From the NCBI GenBank assembly GCA_005281725.1, contig SSBO01000010.1, positions 1-64,000 on the forward strand: DNA of 64,000 bases, read 5' to 3'. The DNA is from Wuchereria bancrofti. Lineage: Eukaryota; Nematoda; Chromadorea; Rhabditida; Onchocercidae. A program made the position numbers and the translations under genes. The notes under the pieces are model-generated. The model had not been told where the DNA came from. It ran no database searches and saw only the letters and a list, made by a program, of their open reading frames with translations. This document shows positions 12,702 through 24,655 of the stretch, piece by piece (within the stretch, counting starts at the first letter, position 1; each line of letters opens with the position of its first letter).

Positions 12702-12735
12702 ATTAGCATTGTAATCGATGGTTTACAATGCTAAT
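12702..12735. other. perfect 13-bp hairpin
   Basis: ATTAGCATTGTAA at 12702-12714 is exactly complementary to 12723-12735, leaving an 8-base loop. It is too short for a typical microRNA precursor; a small inverted-repeat element or chance structure are the alternatives. Confidence 0.7.
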
Positions 12736-13207
12736 TATGGAATTAACAATGAACTATTATGTTTATTTTGAATTAAATTAATTAATCTAATTAATTCTAA
12801 TAATTAACACTTTTAGTTACTCTATCAAATTCTCATTACCGCTATCTCTTCTATCATTTGTTTTAATTCTTCATTATCTAAAGATCGAAGAAAAGGATAT
12901 ACTTGAAAAATTTGCCCATCTTAATATCTTACCGGAAACTCATTATACAATTCATTTTCATATCTAGCATTAATCTACCGAAAAGAAACAATTCAACGAT
13001 CTTTAATTATCAATTTCTCTAAACCTTACAGTGATAATCTTAATTAAACTTTTTTTTTTTTTTTTTGAGACATGGCTATATATTATTTCTGGATGTTCAC
13101 GTATTTAACGGATTTTGCTAGCTTTTATTATGCATAGCATTTACGGCTTTACACGTACTTACGACATAAAAAATGTACAGTATAATTTTATTCATAAAAA
13201 AAAGTAA

Positions 13208-13392
13208 CTCTGTTTAAAGAATGGAATATATTTCCATCAAGAAAAGTTCCGGAAGAAATAATTTAAAAAAAAAGCACTATTTGAAGCATAGAATATATTT
13301 CAATCAAGAAAAAATCCCGGGAGAAATAATGAAAAGCGCTGTTTAAAGAATAGAATATATTTCTACTAAAAAAAAATTCCGGAAGAAATTCT
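13208..13392. repeat. three imperfect tandem units of about 63 bp
   Basis: Three diverged units share the core GAATATATTTC followed by AAGAAAA and a TCC[C]GG[G]A-type palindrome, beginning near 13212, 13276 and 13338. The first and third contain TTCCGGAAG; the middle has TCCCGGGA. This is a small, old minisatellite. Confidence 0.75.
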
Positions 13393-14288
13393 TGATAATA
13401 GCATAGTCCAATTTTTCAAAAATGATATTTTACGGAAATGTAACCAACGATATTATGCAAGTATGCAATTAAATAATCGATATTACTATTTGCTAATGCA
13501 ATAGTTACTTTTTAGTTTTTATAAAAAACATAAAATATTCTTTCTACTTTTAAAATAATATGAATTTCATCGGATATATTAGTATCCGCACATGCGGCAT
13601 TCAAGAATTTACAAAAATTTCCGCAGAATTATCTTCCTCTAACCAAAATATTTGACAACCTTTTTAATTTCACATTCTAGTGCCAAATCAGAATTGCACT
13701 AAGGTAAAGTAAAAATTCTGTGATAAATGAAAATACAGTGCTAAAAAAAATTGCTTTAACAATACAATTTGTGTTCAATTGTAATACATCATATCACGGA
13801 AACGTGAGATACACGTAATATGTAAGCTATGCGATAAACAATGAACTGAGCAAGTGGAATTGCGAAAAAAATTCAAATTTGATATTTTAAATTATTTTTA
13901 TGAAGAAAATCTTCAAAAATATACAAATACTTTAAGTGAATTATATTTTATGGAAAAATCTTAAACAATATTTCATTTCCTGATAGTTTGTACTTTTTTA
14001 ACAAATTACATTAAATTATTATCAAGTGAACGTAGTCGTTATATGTTAATGATGAAAAACAAAATAGCAATGCTTTTATTTAAAAGTAAGAAAATAAGAC
14101 AAAATGATAAATTAGCTTTGAAGAAGTTTCATAAAATGATTAACAGTAAATCTATTTTTAGAAATTGTTAACTTTTTTCTTTTAAGTATAACAAATTTAA
14201 TCATTTTAGAGTGGAAATTTTTTTTTTCTTTTTTTTAATATCTTTAATTAATCTTAATGAAAATTTAAATAAGCATTGAATCTATATG

Positions 14289-14320
14289 CGCCATATTATT
14301 CAAAATATTAGAATATGGCG
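14289..14320. other. 9-bp inverted repeat CGCCATATT
   Basis: CGCCATATT at 14289-14297 pairs perfectly with 14312-14320 across a 14-base loop. It lies about 1 kb upstream of the fucosyltransferase start. The sequence shows no further evidence of function. Confidence 0.65.
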
Positions 14321-14778
14321 GTTTATTATATAATACAGCGTAGCAGAAAATTACACTCTGCAAACTACTCACTGTAAACGATCATTAATGCATACAAAAG
14401 GTCAACTAAAGGTTAATTGCTATTTTGTAGCACTAAACCATTTCATTTATTAATGAATTTTTTTACTTATAGCCAATAGACAACTAATTATGCTTAATAT
14501 ATACTGATAAAAAATTATTCAAATTAAATTCATTCATTCATTTCATTTCATTTCATTTCATTTCACATTACCGTTCTCTTAATTTTTCCTTCTTTTTTTT
14601 TTTTCTTATTTTATATTTAATTACATTTCATATTATTTTGTTTGTGCTTAAAGCACACTTTTTTCTTTTATATAGCATGCTCATCCTTTAAAATTTTTAA
14701 ATTATTTCGATGATTAAACATACCATTCAATGCTTACTTTACTTGGCTTGGAATTTCCACCTTACAATATGATTTCTA

Positions 14779-14822
14779 TGAGAGAGAGAGAGGGAGAGAG
14801 AGAAGGAGAGGGAGAAAGAGAG
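14779..14822. repeat. GA-rich simple repeat
   Basis: An interrupted (GA)n/(AG)n tract with GGGAG and GAAGG interruptions, upstream of the fucosyltransferase gene. Confidence 0.9.
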
Positions 14823-15332
14823 TAAATAAATGCATGTACACACGTTTATACATTACTTTGTTCAGGATGGAATATAAATCTTTATGCTCAGTTTTTTTTA
14901 TTTGCATAGAATATGCAAATTACGAATTTTTAATGAAATGAAATTTTTGCATAAAATTGTTTGCCTTTTCTAACATTACATACTGTTTGCATTGCAATAA
15001 TTTTTTAATTTATAATTTCGAAAGTTTTTTTTTTGAACGATTTTTTTTTTTTTAACCTCAAATAATTACTTTATTAAAATATAAAAATAGCAGAAGAAAT
15101 GTTAGAAATTTGAAAAGATTGTTAGATTTTAAAATTTAAGTGAACTGTTAAAAAATCCAAAGCAATTTATGGCGTTATTTGGTCGCTAGATAGATGGATT
15201 AAAAGATTAATGAAATGTAAAGTGAAAAAAAGATAATTGGATATTTCTTCTATGTTTGATCAAATTAAATGCTGTTGATAATAAAAGGATTATTTTAAAG
15301 TTTCTAAAGCTAGCACTATAGTTTTTTAATTT

Positions 15333-15335
15333 AGA
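15333..15335 (+). promoter_or_regulatory. putative spliced-leader trans-splice site
   Basis: A T-rich tract ends in TTTAG at 15334, one base before the ATG at 15336. No donor-bearing upstream exon is evident. In nematodes this arrangement is typical of spliced-leader addition, and it supports the chosen start codon. Confidence 0.5.
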
Positions 15336-18275
15336 ATGATAAAATTGCAACGGTTGAAATTATCACTTATTCTTTTCATTGTATTTATCATTTTCATCAC
15401 TTATGTCTGTTTACGATGGAGAATATTTAATGAAATGTTAATTTTGGAACGAGTTTTTTATGCAATAAAATTGGTAAGTTGTTTATTTGTTTATTTCTTC
15501 AAGCAGCGTTCTTTCTTCTTCTTTCCTTTTTTTTTAATTCACTTTTTTAGAATATTTCTTCATCTTATTTTCTTAAAAAAAAAAGTGAAAAACGAATAAT
15601 TTGCACTTTTTGAAAATATTTCTACCTCTTATAAGTTAAGCTAGACTAAAATCAAATTTCATAACTTAATTCAATTTCACATTTTCATCTGATCACTAAA
15701 ATAATGCCTATTTCAGGATCATACATCGTCGACGACACCACCATTAATACTTACGTGGACAAAATTTTTTAGCCAATCATGGGCTCAACGTATTGAAAAC
15801 GATATTAATGATTGTTCTTATCAATGTATAATTACTGATAATAAAGAGTAAGTGAATATTTTATACTATCGTTTATTAATATCAATAAGTGATAATAATA
15901 TTTGATATTGCTATTTTACAAACGAGTAAAATTAGTTTTTTCATACAGTACTGATTATTTTTATTACTTACGTATAATTTGCAAAAATATATATTTTGCG
16001 CTTAGTGTAAATTACTAGAAATCATTAGAAATCTAATTCCATGATTCAGTTCTAATTCGAAATTTTAATATTAATCGTACGCACTGATAATTTCGTTGTG
16101 AAAATAATTGCGCAATTCTTTAAGATCAAATCAGTTACGTTTTTTTTTCTTTTCTTTTCTCCTTTCTCTTTTTTTCTTTTTTTTTTTTTATAATAGAAGA
16201 CGAAAAGGTCAACTATGAATTCTTTAACGGTCCATGTTTTAAAAAAAAGAAACTTGTACTGTTGAGTAATGTGATGATATGGTGACGAAAGCTGTTCATA
16301 GAATTTTAAAATGAACAAAGGATTCTTAAACATACATTTATATTGATTGGAAATATATTGTTTAATTAGACAAAAATTTCGCAATCGATACAATCATTAG
16401 CAAAGGTTATAATGTATTACCTGAAGTATTGATTGCTCATATTAATTCGTTTAATACTGATATGTTGATAATTTGATATGATTATTTCAGACAACTGTCA
16501 GAAGCTGTAGCCGTATTATTTCATATTCGTGATCTGGAAACATTACCAAAACTAAGGAATTCGAAGCAATTATTTGTATTTGTATTGCATGAATCACCTC
16601 TGTATACGTTTAATTACTTGGATTTTGTGGCAGAAGATTTTTTCAATGTAACGATGACTTATAGGTTTGATCATAATAATTTTAAAACAAATTCACTCGT
16701 TTTTGTTTAGTTAAAATTCGAACTGATAGATTTTTTAACTTAATTCGAATTAAAGTACAAATGCTTTTTACAATTTATTTGAAAAATTTTAAAACATTCA
16801 AAGAAGTGTGTATTAATTTAATGAAATATTTTAATAAAGTTAATTTCATAACATTAATTCATATATTAATTACAATACTTCAATTATCAAATTTTTGAAA
16901 TACTGTAAATTATTATTGTTACAGACGTGACAGCGATATTTACATACCGTACGGTATGATAAAAAAAATAACTAATCTTACACCAAAGGAGCAAATTTGG
17001 GATTGGAATGAAGTTTGTTGTTGATCGTTTTTATATTAATATAATAATCTAAATTCTAATAGCTTACAAATACGGAATAATGATAGGTAGGAATCCGGTA
17101 TTAGCTTCCTGATATATCTTTTTGTTTTTTTTTTTTTGATCATTAAACAACATTCTAATGATTTTATTTAATAGTTGCAAAACAAACATTTTCAAATGTA
17201 AAACTGAAAATTATTAAAATACAAAAATGTTTATTTGAAATTTATCAAAAATTTCTTTAAATTCATCAAGAAATTGTCATTTCTTTATTGTTTGTTTATT
17301 TGTTTTGAAAGGTATTAAAGATAGCAAGTGGTAAAGTACAACCAATTTTACAATTAGTTTCAAATTGTCAAACTAAATCAAAACGTGAATTCTACGTGGA
17401 ACAACTTCGAACATACATAAATATCACGCAGTATGGACGTTGCAACAATAGTAGTTGCGATGAAGAATGCGAAATAAAAGAAGCTGGTACACTCATCATT
17501 TTTAACTTTTTAATTTGATACATTTATCATTTTTGGTTTTTTTAATTTAACTTTTTACACCATTTTAAACTTTTGACCTTTTTATTTGATTATAAATTGC
17601 AGCACGACATCGTTTTTATTTGGCATTCGAGAATAGTATATGTCGTGATTATATCACTGAGAAATTATTCAAATGTTTCCTAAGGTTACTGATACCAGTT
17701 GTGCTAAAAAAATCCATTTATGAAGATATTTTACCGCCTGGCTCATTTATTGCTGCAGATGATTTCAAATCACCGCGTGAACTAGCAGAATATTTACACT
17801 ATTTGTTAAATAATAATACAGCTTATTTGAGGTATCAATTTTTTTCCTTTTTTTTTAATTTTAAAATACGAATAATTCAGAGTGAAGCATCTTAGATAAT
17901 AGCATTTTTTTTTTTTTTTTTTGTTGATCAATGATATGAAACATTGGATAATCTTATATAATGATGCATTATTGATTTATTCCAATAATTGATCAATCAA
18001 ATTATCATTGGATCATTTGTACTTCTATTTTATATATTTTGACCTTTTCACGTTGACTGTCGTTTCTTTTTTTTTTTTTCAGTTATTTGAAATGGACGAA
18101 ATATTATCAGAAAACATTCAATGTAAGCAGTTACTGTGAATTATGCAAATATCTTCATAGTGATATTGCTAAGCCACGAATAATTACAGATATCAAAAAA
18201 TGGTGGTTTCAAGGATGTATTAAGGATTATGCAATTGACTTATTGAAAAAAGCTAAAAGTATCAGTAATTTTTAA
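15336..18275 (+). CDS. alpha-1,3-fucosyltransferase (GT10), 375 aa
   Basis: Seven exons (15336-15473, 15717-15847, 16491-16664, 16925-17012, 17312-17486, 17603-17831, 18083-18275) join in consistent phase to 375 residues and a TAA. Residues about 9-26 are a hydrophobic signal anchor after a short basic tail, giving a type II Golgi membrane protein. Family marks are MTYRRDSDIYIPYG (145-158), the LVSNC segment (about 192-196), and the GDP-fucose-binding FYLAFENSICRDYITEK (240-256) followed by IPVV and LPPGSFI. It should transfer fucose from GDP-fucose in alpha-1,3 linkage onto glycan acceptors in the Golgi. Which acceptor (N-glycan core or outer antenna) cannot be told. The length is within the usual range and no break is seen. 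The sequence resembles the C. elegans fut family, but a specific orthologue is not assigned. Confidence 0.9.
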
Positions 18276-19285
18276 TTATCATTAAGTTATTATTGCTAAA
18301 ATTTTATTTACAACTCTTGGAGGTAAAAAGAGTAAAAGTGATATTAATTAGTATTGAATATGATAAATTTGATATTGAAAGTGGTATCTATACGTTTCTG
18401 GTGATATTAGCAAGACAGGTATAATCAAATGTTTGTAGAAATTTTTGAATTTCAACACATTATCAGTACTGTGTTCTTTGTCTTTACATTCATTCGTTTT
18501 TATTTTTTCCTGCAATTTATTTATTGTTTTTTTTTTCATTCAAATAATTTATATTTAAATCTGAATTCTAATCCATTAATTTGAGAAGTCTTCGTTTGAA
18601 AAGTGAACTTTGATTTAAATGAGAATAATCATTTGTTATAATTTATTTTGATGAACAAAGTAGCAAAATTAAGGATGAAATGATTGTAAAGATGAATGTT
18701 ACATTAATAAAACGTTTATTGAAAATTGTTGATTATTATTTTCGATTAAACTATTCGAAAAATCCTCTAACATTATCTAATAACTGCCTTACTCTTAGAT
18801 ATCATTGTAAACAGAAATATTTCAAAATTTAATTTACTATTTTTCAAATTCTTATTGATATGTATAATAAGGTATATATAATAAATTAAACCAATTTTAA
18901 AAAAAATAAAAATAAAAAATTGCTTATTTTTTGCTACGTTTTTCGTAGTTACACGTTAACAGTTTTGATAATTAATGACTGATAAATGTGATGCAACATT
19001 TCAAATTTACTGTTTTGTATTTCAAGTTATTAAGTGTTTACATCAGCGGTATATTTTCATTTGATCAGCAAAACGTGATAATACGACAATTGCGATATGT
19101 TAAAAAGGGAAGAATTAAATAATAGAAAGAGATGGAGGGAGAACGAGGAGGAAAAAGAAAAGAGAAAAAGGAGATGAAAAGGACAAAAGTGCTTTGACAG
19201 TAAGAAGTAGTAGCAGTAGTAGTAGTAAATTCACCTATTTAAATAGCAGTGAGAATTCATTGAAATAAAGTGACAGGAGCAAAAG
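18276..19285. other. intergenic, fucosyltransferase to dehydrogenase
   Basis: This kilobase should hold the 3' UTR of the fucosyltransferase and the promoter of the next gene. AATAAA-like sequences occur, as in ATTAATAAAACG near 18705. A purine-rich block (about 19115-19205, GAGGAGGAAAAAG type) and an AGT trinucleotide run (about 19205-19228) lie just upstream of the next start codon. A 63-codon minus-strand open frame at 18348-18539 is lysine-rich and was not accepted as a gene. Confidence 0.5.
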
Positions 19286-22200
19286 ATGACGACGATTGAG
19301 GAAGTTATTGCCATAACAGGTGGTAGCGGATTTCTTGCGCAGCATCTCATCTTCTGTTTACAGCGGAACAATCATCTCGAAAGTACTATTGTCGAGATTC
19401 GAACTATTGATAGAAATTCATTCAGCAAATTTCTTGGTACCATAAGTTTTGTTTTTCCTTTTTTTTTTCCTGAATCTTTGTAAAAATTAATTAAACTTAT
19501 TTGTGACAATTATCCATTTAAATATTAATTTCATTACAATGATAATCGTTTGATAGTTTTCTTTTTTTCAATTTTTCTAAAAAAAAAAAAAAAAAAAAAC
19601 GGTATAACTGTCTAAGAATTAACTGATTCATTAATTCGACATTTATTTCTAATGTTTAAATGATTTAATTATCGCCCAATTGATTTGACTCTTAAATGGT
19701 ATATTTGATTGTTGAAATTTCAATGCAATAAAAGAAATGAATGATAGTAATGATATCATATTTTCAGTATCTAAATGATATTAGATTTTTAAATTACAAA
19801 TTTTAATAAATTTTTTAAATAGAAATCTTTCGGGAAATAAAAAAGAATAGACAAATGGGAACAAATACTTTTGTTGTGAACGATAAGTAAGAAAAGCATG
19901 TTATAATTTATTGAATTAATTCATAAGATTGTAAAATTAGTTAGAAATATGGAAAAAAGTAAAGAAACTCATATTTGTCGTTTTATCACCATTCTGATTA
20001 TTTCCAAAATTTCCATTTCGTCTTGTACGTAAATGATCAATTTCCTTCATTTATTAATTAAAAATTTTTAATTAAAACTTAAAATCTGTAAATTTATTGC
20101 TTTCTTATTTTAAAAAAGTTATAATGATTCGTATATCTTCTGCAACCTGTTTCATTTCATTTTCCCGGTCAGTATTCAATTGAAAAAAAATTGGATCCTG
20201 TTAAGAAGAAATAAAAAAAAAAAGAAGAAAGCTGTGATAGATCTATGTTTTTTTTATTTTTTTGAAATAAAACATCCATTAAAACTAGATTTCGTGAATC
20301 TTTTGTTTTGTTTTGTTTTGTTTTCTTTTATCTGCTTTTTTTTTTGCGTTCTTTTCAGATAGAAGAAGGCTTTTTAATAAAAAGAAAAAAAAAATTTGGT
20401 ATTTTTCTAACAAATTTTTTCCTTCTTTTTTTTTCACTTAATTCTAAAATAGAGAAACTTCGCACATTTCGTCATCATATCAAAATGTAAAATCTAAAAT
20501 TTTATGCTTTCCTACTTTGTAAACTTGTAAGTTCATTACTTGTCTTCCATTTCTCTTTGTTTCATTCCACTTTTTCCTCCTTCCATTTCTTCTCTTCCAT
20601 GATTCAATATCTATTTAAAAATTAAAAACAAAACTTGTTGAAAACCATCAACATGCTTAAAGAAAAGATTGCTTTTTTTGATAATGTATAAATTATTAGC
20701 ATCTATTCTTTTTTCTTATTACATTTCCATTAAAGAAGAGAAAAATTCAAAAACTTTTTTTTTTTTTGTTTCAACTGAAATACCATAATAAATTTCTTTT
20801 TTATTTTTCGTTTCTTTCTTATTTTTCCAAAAAAAAAAAAAAAAAAACTCTATTCTCTGTCAATTAAACAAATATGAATTAATTTAATTAAATAAATATG
20901 AATAAAACACTTTTTTTTAACAACAGATTTTATCATTTTATTTAAATATGATAACAATTTAACAAAGAAGGAAAATCAAATACAATGGACGATTTTGAAT
21001 GTTTAAAATATTGGAAAATGTAACTGTAACTAAATGATATAGAATGTATAAATAGAAATTAAGAGTATCATTAGTTTAAATTAATTAAATTTTTACATTC
21101 TTTAATTATAGATTATCCATCACGCATCCCTTTAAGTCATCATCAATTTGATATTTGTGATGAACAAAAGCTTAAATTAGCACTTAAATCCGTGACAACC
21201 GTTTTTCATTGTGCTGGTAAATCGCTGGAATATTTACATGACGGTATAAATCATACTGATCGATACTGGCATGATAATACTGATGGTATAATAATTATAA
21301 TTATTATTTATTCATTTATTTCTAAATTTTCTTTTTTTTCTTTTTGGAAAATTTTTGATATAAAATAAAAAATTACAAAAAGAAATTTTTTATTTTAAAT
21401 GAATAAATTTAGTTTTTTATTTAATATAATTGAAGTAATATTAAAAAAATTTTTTTTCCTTTAATTATAAAAAATAATAAAACTTTTATTGAAAAAAAGA
21501 ATTAANAATTAATTGAAAAAGTTGAATAAAATTTTCCAATGAAAAATTTTTCATTTAATAAAATTTAATGAAATTAATAATTTAGCAACGGAAATTCTAT
21601 TAAAAGTTATGCATGAACAAAAAATTCCACGTTTGATTCACGTGAGTGATGCATATGCATGCTTACCAATGGGTGACAATTTTGGTTTATCGGAACAGAT
21701 GCATTTAAATTTTCCAAGTAATTTTATGCTTGGAATTTATGGGCAATCAAAAATGCGCTCAGAAATGTGTGTTCGAAAAGCTGCTGCTAAAGGTATAAAT
21801 GAAATTTAATAGTTTAAAATGAATAGTAATAGAATAAATTTTATAGAATAATTCTGAGAATTACCAATTAAAAAAAAAAAAGCATTCATTGCTATTGATA
21901 TAAAAGTTTTATTTGTAATTAATTAATAATTAATTTTATTTGTTATATATATGTAATTAATTTTAAGAAGTAGTCATTTTCTAGTTTGAAAATTTAGCAT
22001 AAATTCTTCAGCTAATGCTCTTATCCTATTAATTATCATAATATTATTGCTTAATTTCATTTTTTAAAGCTTACAATATTTGTTTATGTTTAACTTTCCC
22101 TATTTTTCAAATTAGAAAAATGCAAAATAGAAAAAATTACTTTATTTGTTTATCTATTATAAAGTCAAAAATAAATTTAATGAATTAATTTTTGAGGTCA

Positions 22201-24014
22201 AATAAATGCATTAATCTTACGTCCAACATTTATCTATGGTGAAGGAGAAAAGCATTTGTTGGGTTCAGCATTAAAATTATGTTCGAAATACGGTGGCATT
22301 CCATATTTACAGGATGACAGTAGAGGACAACATCAATTTGTTAGTTTTTATTTACTATTATTTCAAATTTTGCTCGTACATCTAATTATTTTATGCAATA
22401 TTTGTATTTTTTTAAATATTTGTTTATTTATACATTTAAATTAATTTATTTATACATTTAAACTAATTTATTTACATATTTAAACGCATACCTTTACAAT
22501 ATATATATATGTGAAATAATATTTATATAAACTAATTAATTTATATATTTATGCACGTTGATTTATGCACTTAAACTAGTTTATTTGTACGTATATTTAA
22601 ACGTATACGTCTATTTATTTATACATTTAAACGTATACGTCTACAGCATATGTATACGTAATATATGTTAATAATCATTGTAACGTAATTCTTTTAAGAG
22701 ATAATTGAAATGAATTAATAAGAAGTTGTTTATTCTTAAATTTATCTTAAAATGATAATTATAATTTCTAAAATATTTTGTTTCAATTATTAAAAAAGAC
22801 ACTTTTGTTTTCTTTTTAGCTTTATGCGGGTAATATGGCTGAGATAATGAAACGAGGAATGATATGCTTGAAAGAAAATCCAGAAAGATATAACGGTGAA
22901 GTAGTAATCTGTATGGATTGTACACCGTGCATGCGATTTGTTGATGTAAGGGATTAGTGTTATCAGTTATCTTACGTTATCAGTTATCTTACGCTATAAG
23001 TTTATCAGTTATCTTACGTTGTAGATTTATCAGTTATCTTACATCATAAGTTTATTAGTTATCTTACGTCATAAGTTTATTAGTTATCTTACGTCATAAG
23101 TTTATTAGTTATCTTAAGTCATAAGTTTATTAGTTATCTTACATCATAAGTTTATCAGTTATCTTACGTTATAAGTTTATTAGTTATCTTATGTTATAAG
23201 TTAACACACTAAACTGATATTATCAGTTAATTTGCATTATATTTTGTTTCAAAGTGATATGAATAACTTCTTTTAGCAATCAATTTATTTTATCATTTCA
23301 TTTCTTTTAAAATTATTAATAACATTAGCTTTTCATTTTTGATATGAAAAATTAAAATTTCTTTTTTAGTTTATGGTACCATTTTTGGAAGCGAAAGGCT
23401 TAAAACGTATAAGCACATTAAGCTATATACGAGCTCATTTCACTGCAGTATTTTATGAAATTCTAAATAAATTTGCACCAAAAAAGTCATTCGGTCATTT
23501 GACATTATCGGCAAGCAAATTTATCAATTGTAAGTTGAAAAATATTGTTATACTTTTAAAATGAATAATTTCAAAAAAAAAGAAAAAAAATGAAATTGAT
23601 GGAATAACTTTTTTTTACTTCTTTTTTTGAAATATTATCAAGTTATTTGCAAGTTCATTTTAATGATGATAAATTCAATGATTTATTTAAAGACTAAATG
23701 GACTTTTTTTTCTCTTCCTCCTTACATTTCTCTTTTTACAATTAAAAATTTTCTAGCATTTTAATTTTTTTTAAAAATTTATCAAAAATATGCTTTTAAT
23801 TTTGCAATAATATTAGTGGCAGTAGTAGTAATGATTAAATTAAAGAAATATTTTAGGTTGGTCGGTAGGATTTTGCAATCGTAAGTTACGTCTATTACTT
23901 GATTTCGTGCCACCGTACGAGCAATCGCAAGCAATAAATCAAACATTATGTTGGTATCGCAAAAATGAACAAACAAATAAAAATCACAATAAGGCAGTTG
24001 AAATGATGACATAA
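19286..24014 (+). CDS. 3beta-hydroxysteroid dehydrogenase-like SDR, 372 aa
   Basis: Seven exons (19286-19436, 21112-21285, 21586-21792, 22197-22339, 22820-22945, 23370-23529, 23857-24014) join in phase to 372 residues. An extended short-chain dehydrogenase is indicated by the Rossmann motif ITGGSGFLAQHL near residues 11-22, the strand VTTVFHCAG, and the active-site pair in YGQSK (Tyr160, Lys164) with Ser129 upstream. RPTFIYGEGE and the YAGNMAE segment are also typical of the 3beta-HSD branch (usually RP..IYG and V.N.A). The expected reaction is NAD(P)-dependent oxidation of a 3beta-hydroxysteroid or related substrate. In C. elegans such hsd genes act in sterol-hormone biosynthesis, but the substrate here is unknown. 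The third glycine of TGGxGFxG is Ala. No classical membrane anchor is obvious beyond a weakly hydrophobic C-terminal region. Exon 1 is far from exon 2 (1.7-kb intron). Confidence 0.85.
22958..23205. repeat. 24-bp tandem repeat in dehydrogenase intron 5
   Basis: About ten units of a TTATCAGTTATCTTACG-TTATAAG type monomer fill the start of intron 5, beginning only about a dozen bases after the 5' splice site at 22946. Units vary by single substitutions such as ACGTC/ACATC and CAGTT/TAGTT. The monomer contains GTTATC and its near-complement GATAAC on the other strand. Confidence 0.9.
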
Positions 24015-24042
24015 ATTTAAGTGAAAAAATAAGTAAATAAGA

Positions 24043-24048
24043 AATAAA
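24043..24048 (+). terminator. putative polyadenylation signal
   Basis: AATAAA lies 29 bases after the dehydrogenase stop codon. It is a plausible signal, but AATAAA is common in DNA this A+T-rich. Confidence 0.35.
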
Positions 24049-24590
24049 CCAGTTGCTGATATATAATTTGTGATAATGATTACTATTATCATTGGTGATA
24101 TTAATAATACTAAGTTGATAATTATAAATAATAACACTAGTAATGAATATTGTTATTGATAACATTAATAATGATAATAATAATAATAATACGATGTGCT
24201 AATAAAAATTTTGATAATAATATATGAAAATGAGAAAAAAAAAAGTAAGCATTAAATGTAAATAGAAGCAGTTTGTAAACATTGTAAAAATAAGACATAA
24301 CTATTTTGATGAGTAATTAATCGATTGTTTAATTGATTATAATTACCATAAAATAATTCAAAATAAGATATTACAAAATGACAGCAATTTATTTTAGAAA
24401 AAATTTTTATGGGATCAAATTTTAGTTATAAAATGAAAGAAACAAAATAAAAAGGAAAATAATTTTATGAAAAGATGAAAATGATTGATTGTAAGCAAAA
24501 TAATTATTTATAAGACTATTTAATATGCATTTTTTTTTTTTTGATTACAAGATATGAAATCATTTAATAACTATAAGACATATACACTTT

Positions 24591-24655
24591 TGCTATCCAT
24601 CCCTAATGAAGGGATCCACACGGGCGTACGTGACCTTTACGCAAAAGGAGTCCAA
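24591..24655. ncRNA. possible structured element, three stem-loops
   Basis: A compact GC-richer island in very A+T-rich DNA folds by eye into three consecutive hairpins. They are ATCCCT(24599-24604)/AGGGAT(24610-24615), CACG(24619-24622)/CGTG(24629-24632) and CCTTT(24634-24638)/AAAGG(24644-24648), with loops of 5, 6 and 5 bases. It sits about 0.6 kb past the dehydrogenase stop, possibly in its extended 3' region. No known RNA family is recognised: it is not a tRNA, and no hammerhead core is seen. The strand is undetermined. Confidence 0.35.

Larger units (their letters stand above)
10367..15335. other. non-coding interval
   Basis: I see no convincing gene here. The interval contains a cluster of CACGTG palindromes (10761, 11278, 11290, 12484), two perfect hairpins (12702-12735 and 14289-14320) and three imperfect tandem units at 13208-13392. 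It also has a TTTCA run near 14527-14565, a GA tract at 14779-14822, and many poly-T runs. A 38-codon minus-strand open frame at 10534-10650 is the only coding-like patch. The 3' end probably holds the fucosyltransferase promoter. Confidence 0.6.

Noticed and set aside
16052..16393. 113-codon minus-strand open frame inside fucosyltransferase intron 2
   Set aside because: Its middle is a poly-T tract read as lysines, there are no splice or start signals of note, and it lies antisense within an intron.
18348..18539. 63-codon minus-strand frame after the fucosyltransferase
   Set aside because: Lysine-rich, lies in the probable 3' UTR region, no splice signals.
23782..24165. 127-codon minus-strand frame
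   Set aside because: Overlaps the last exon of the dehydrogenase on the other strand, which has clear family sequence.
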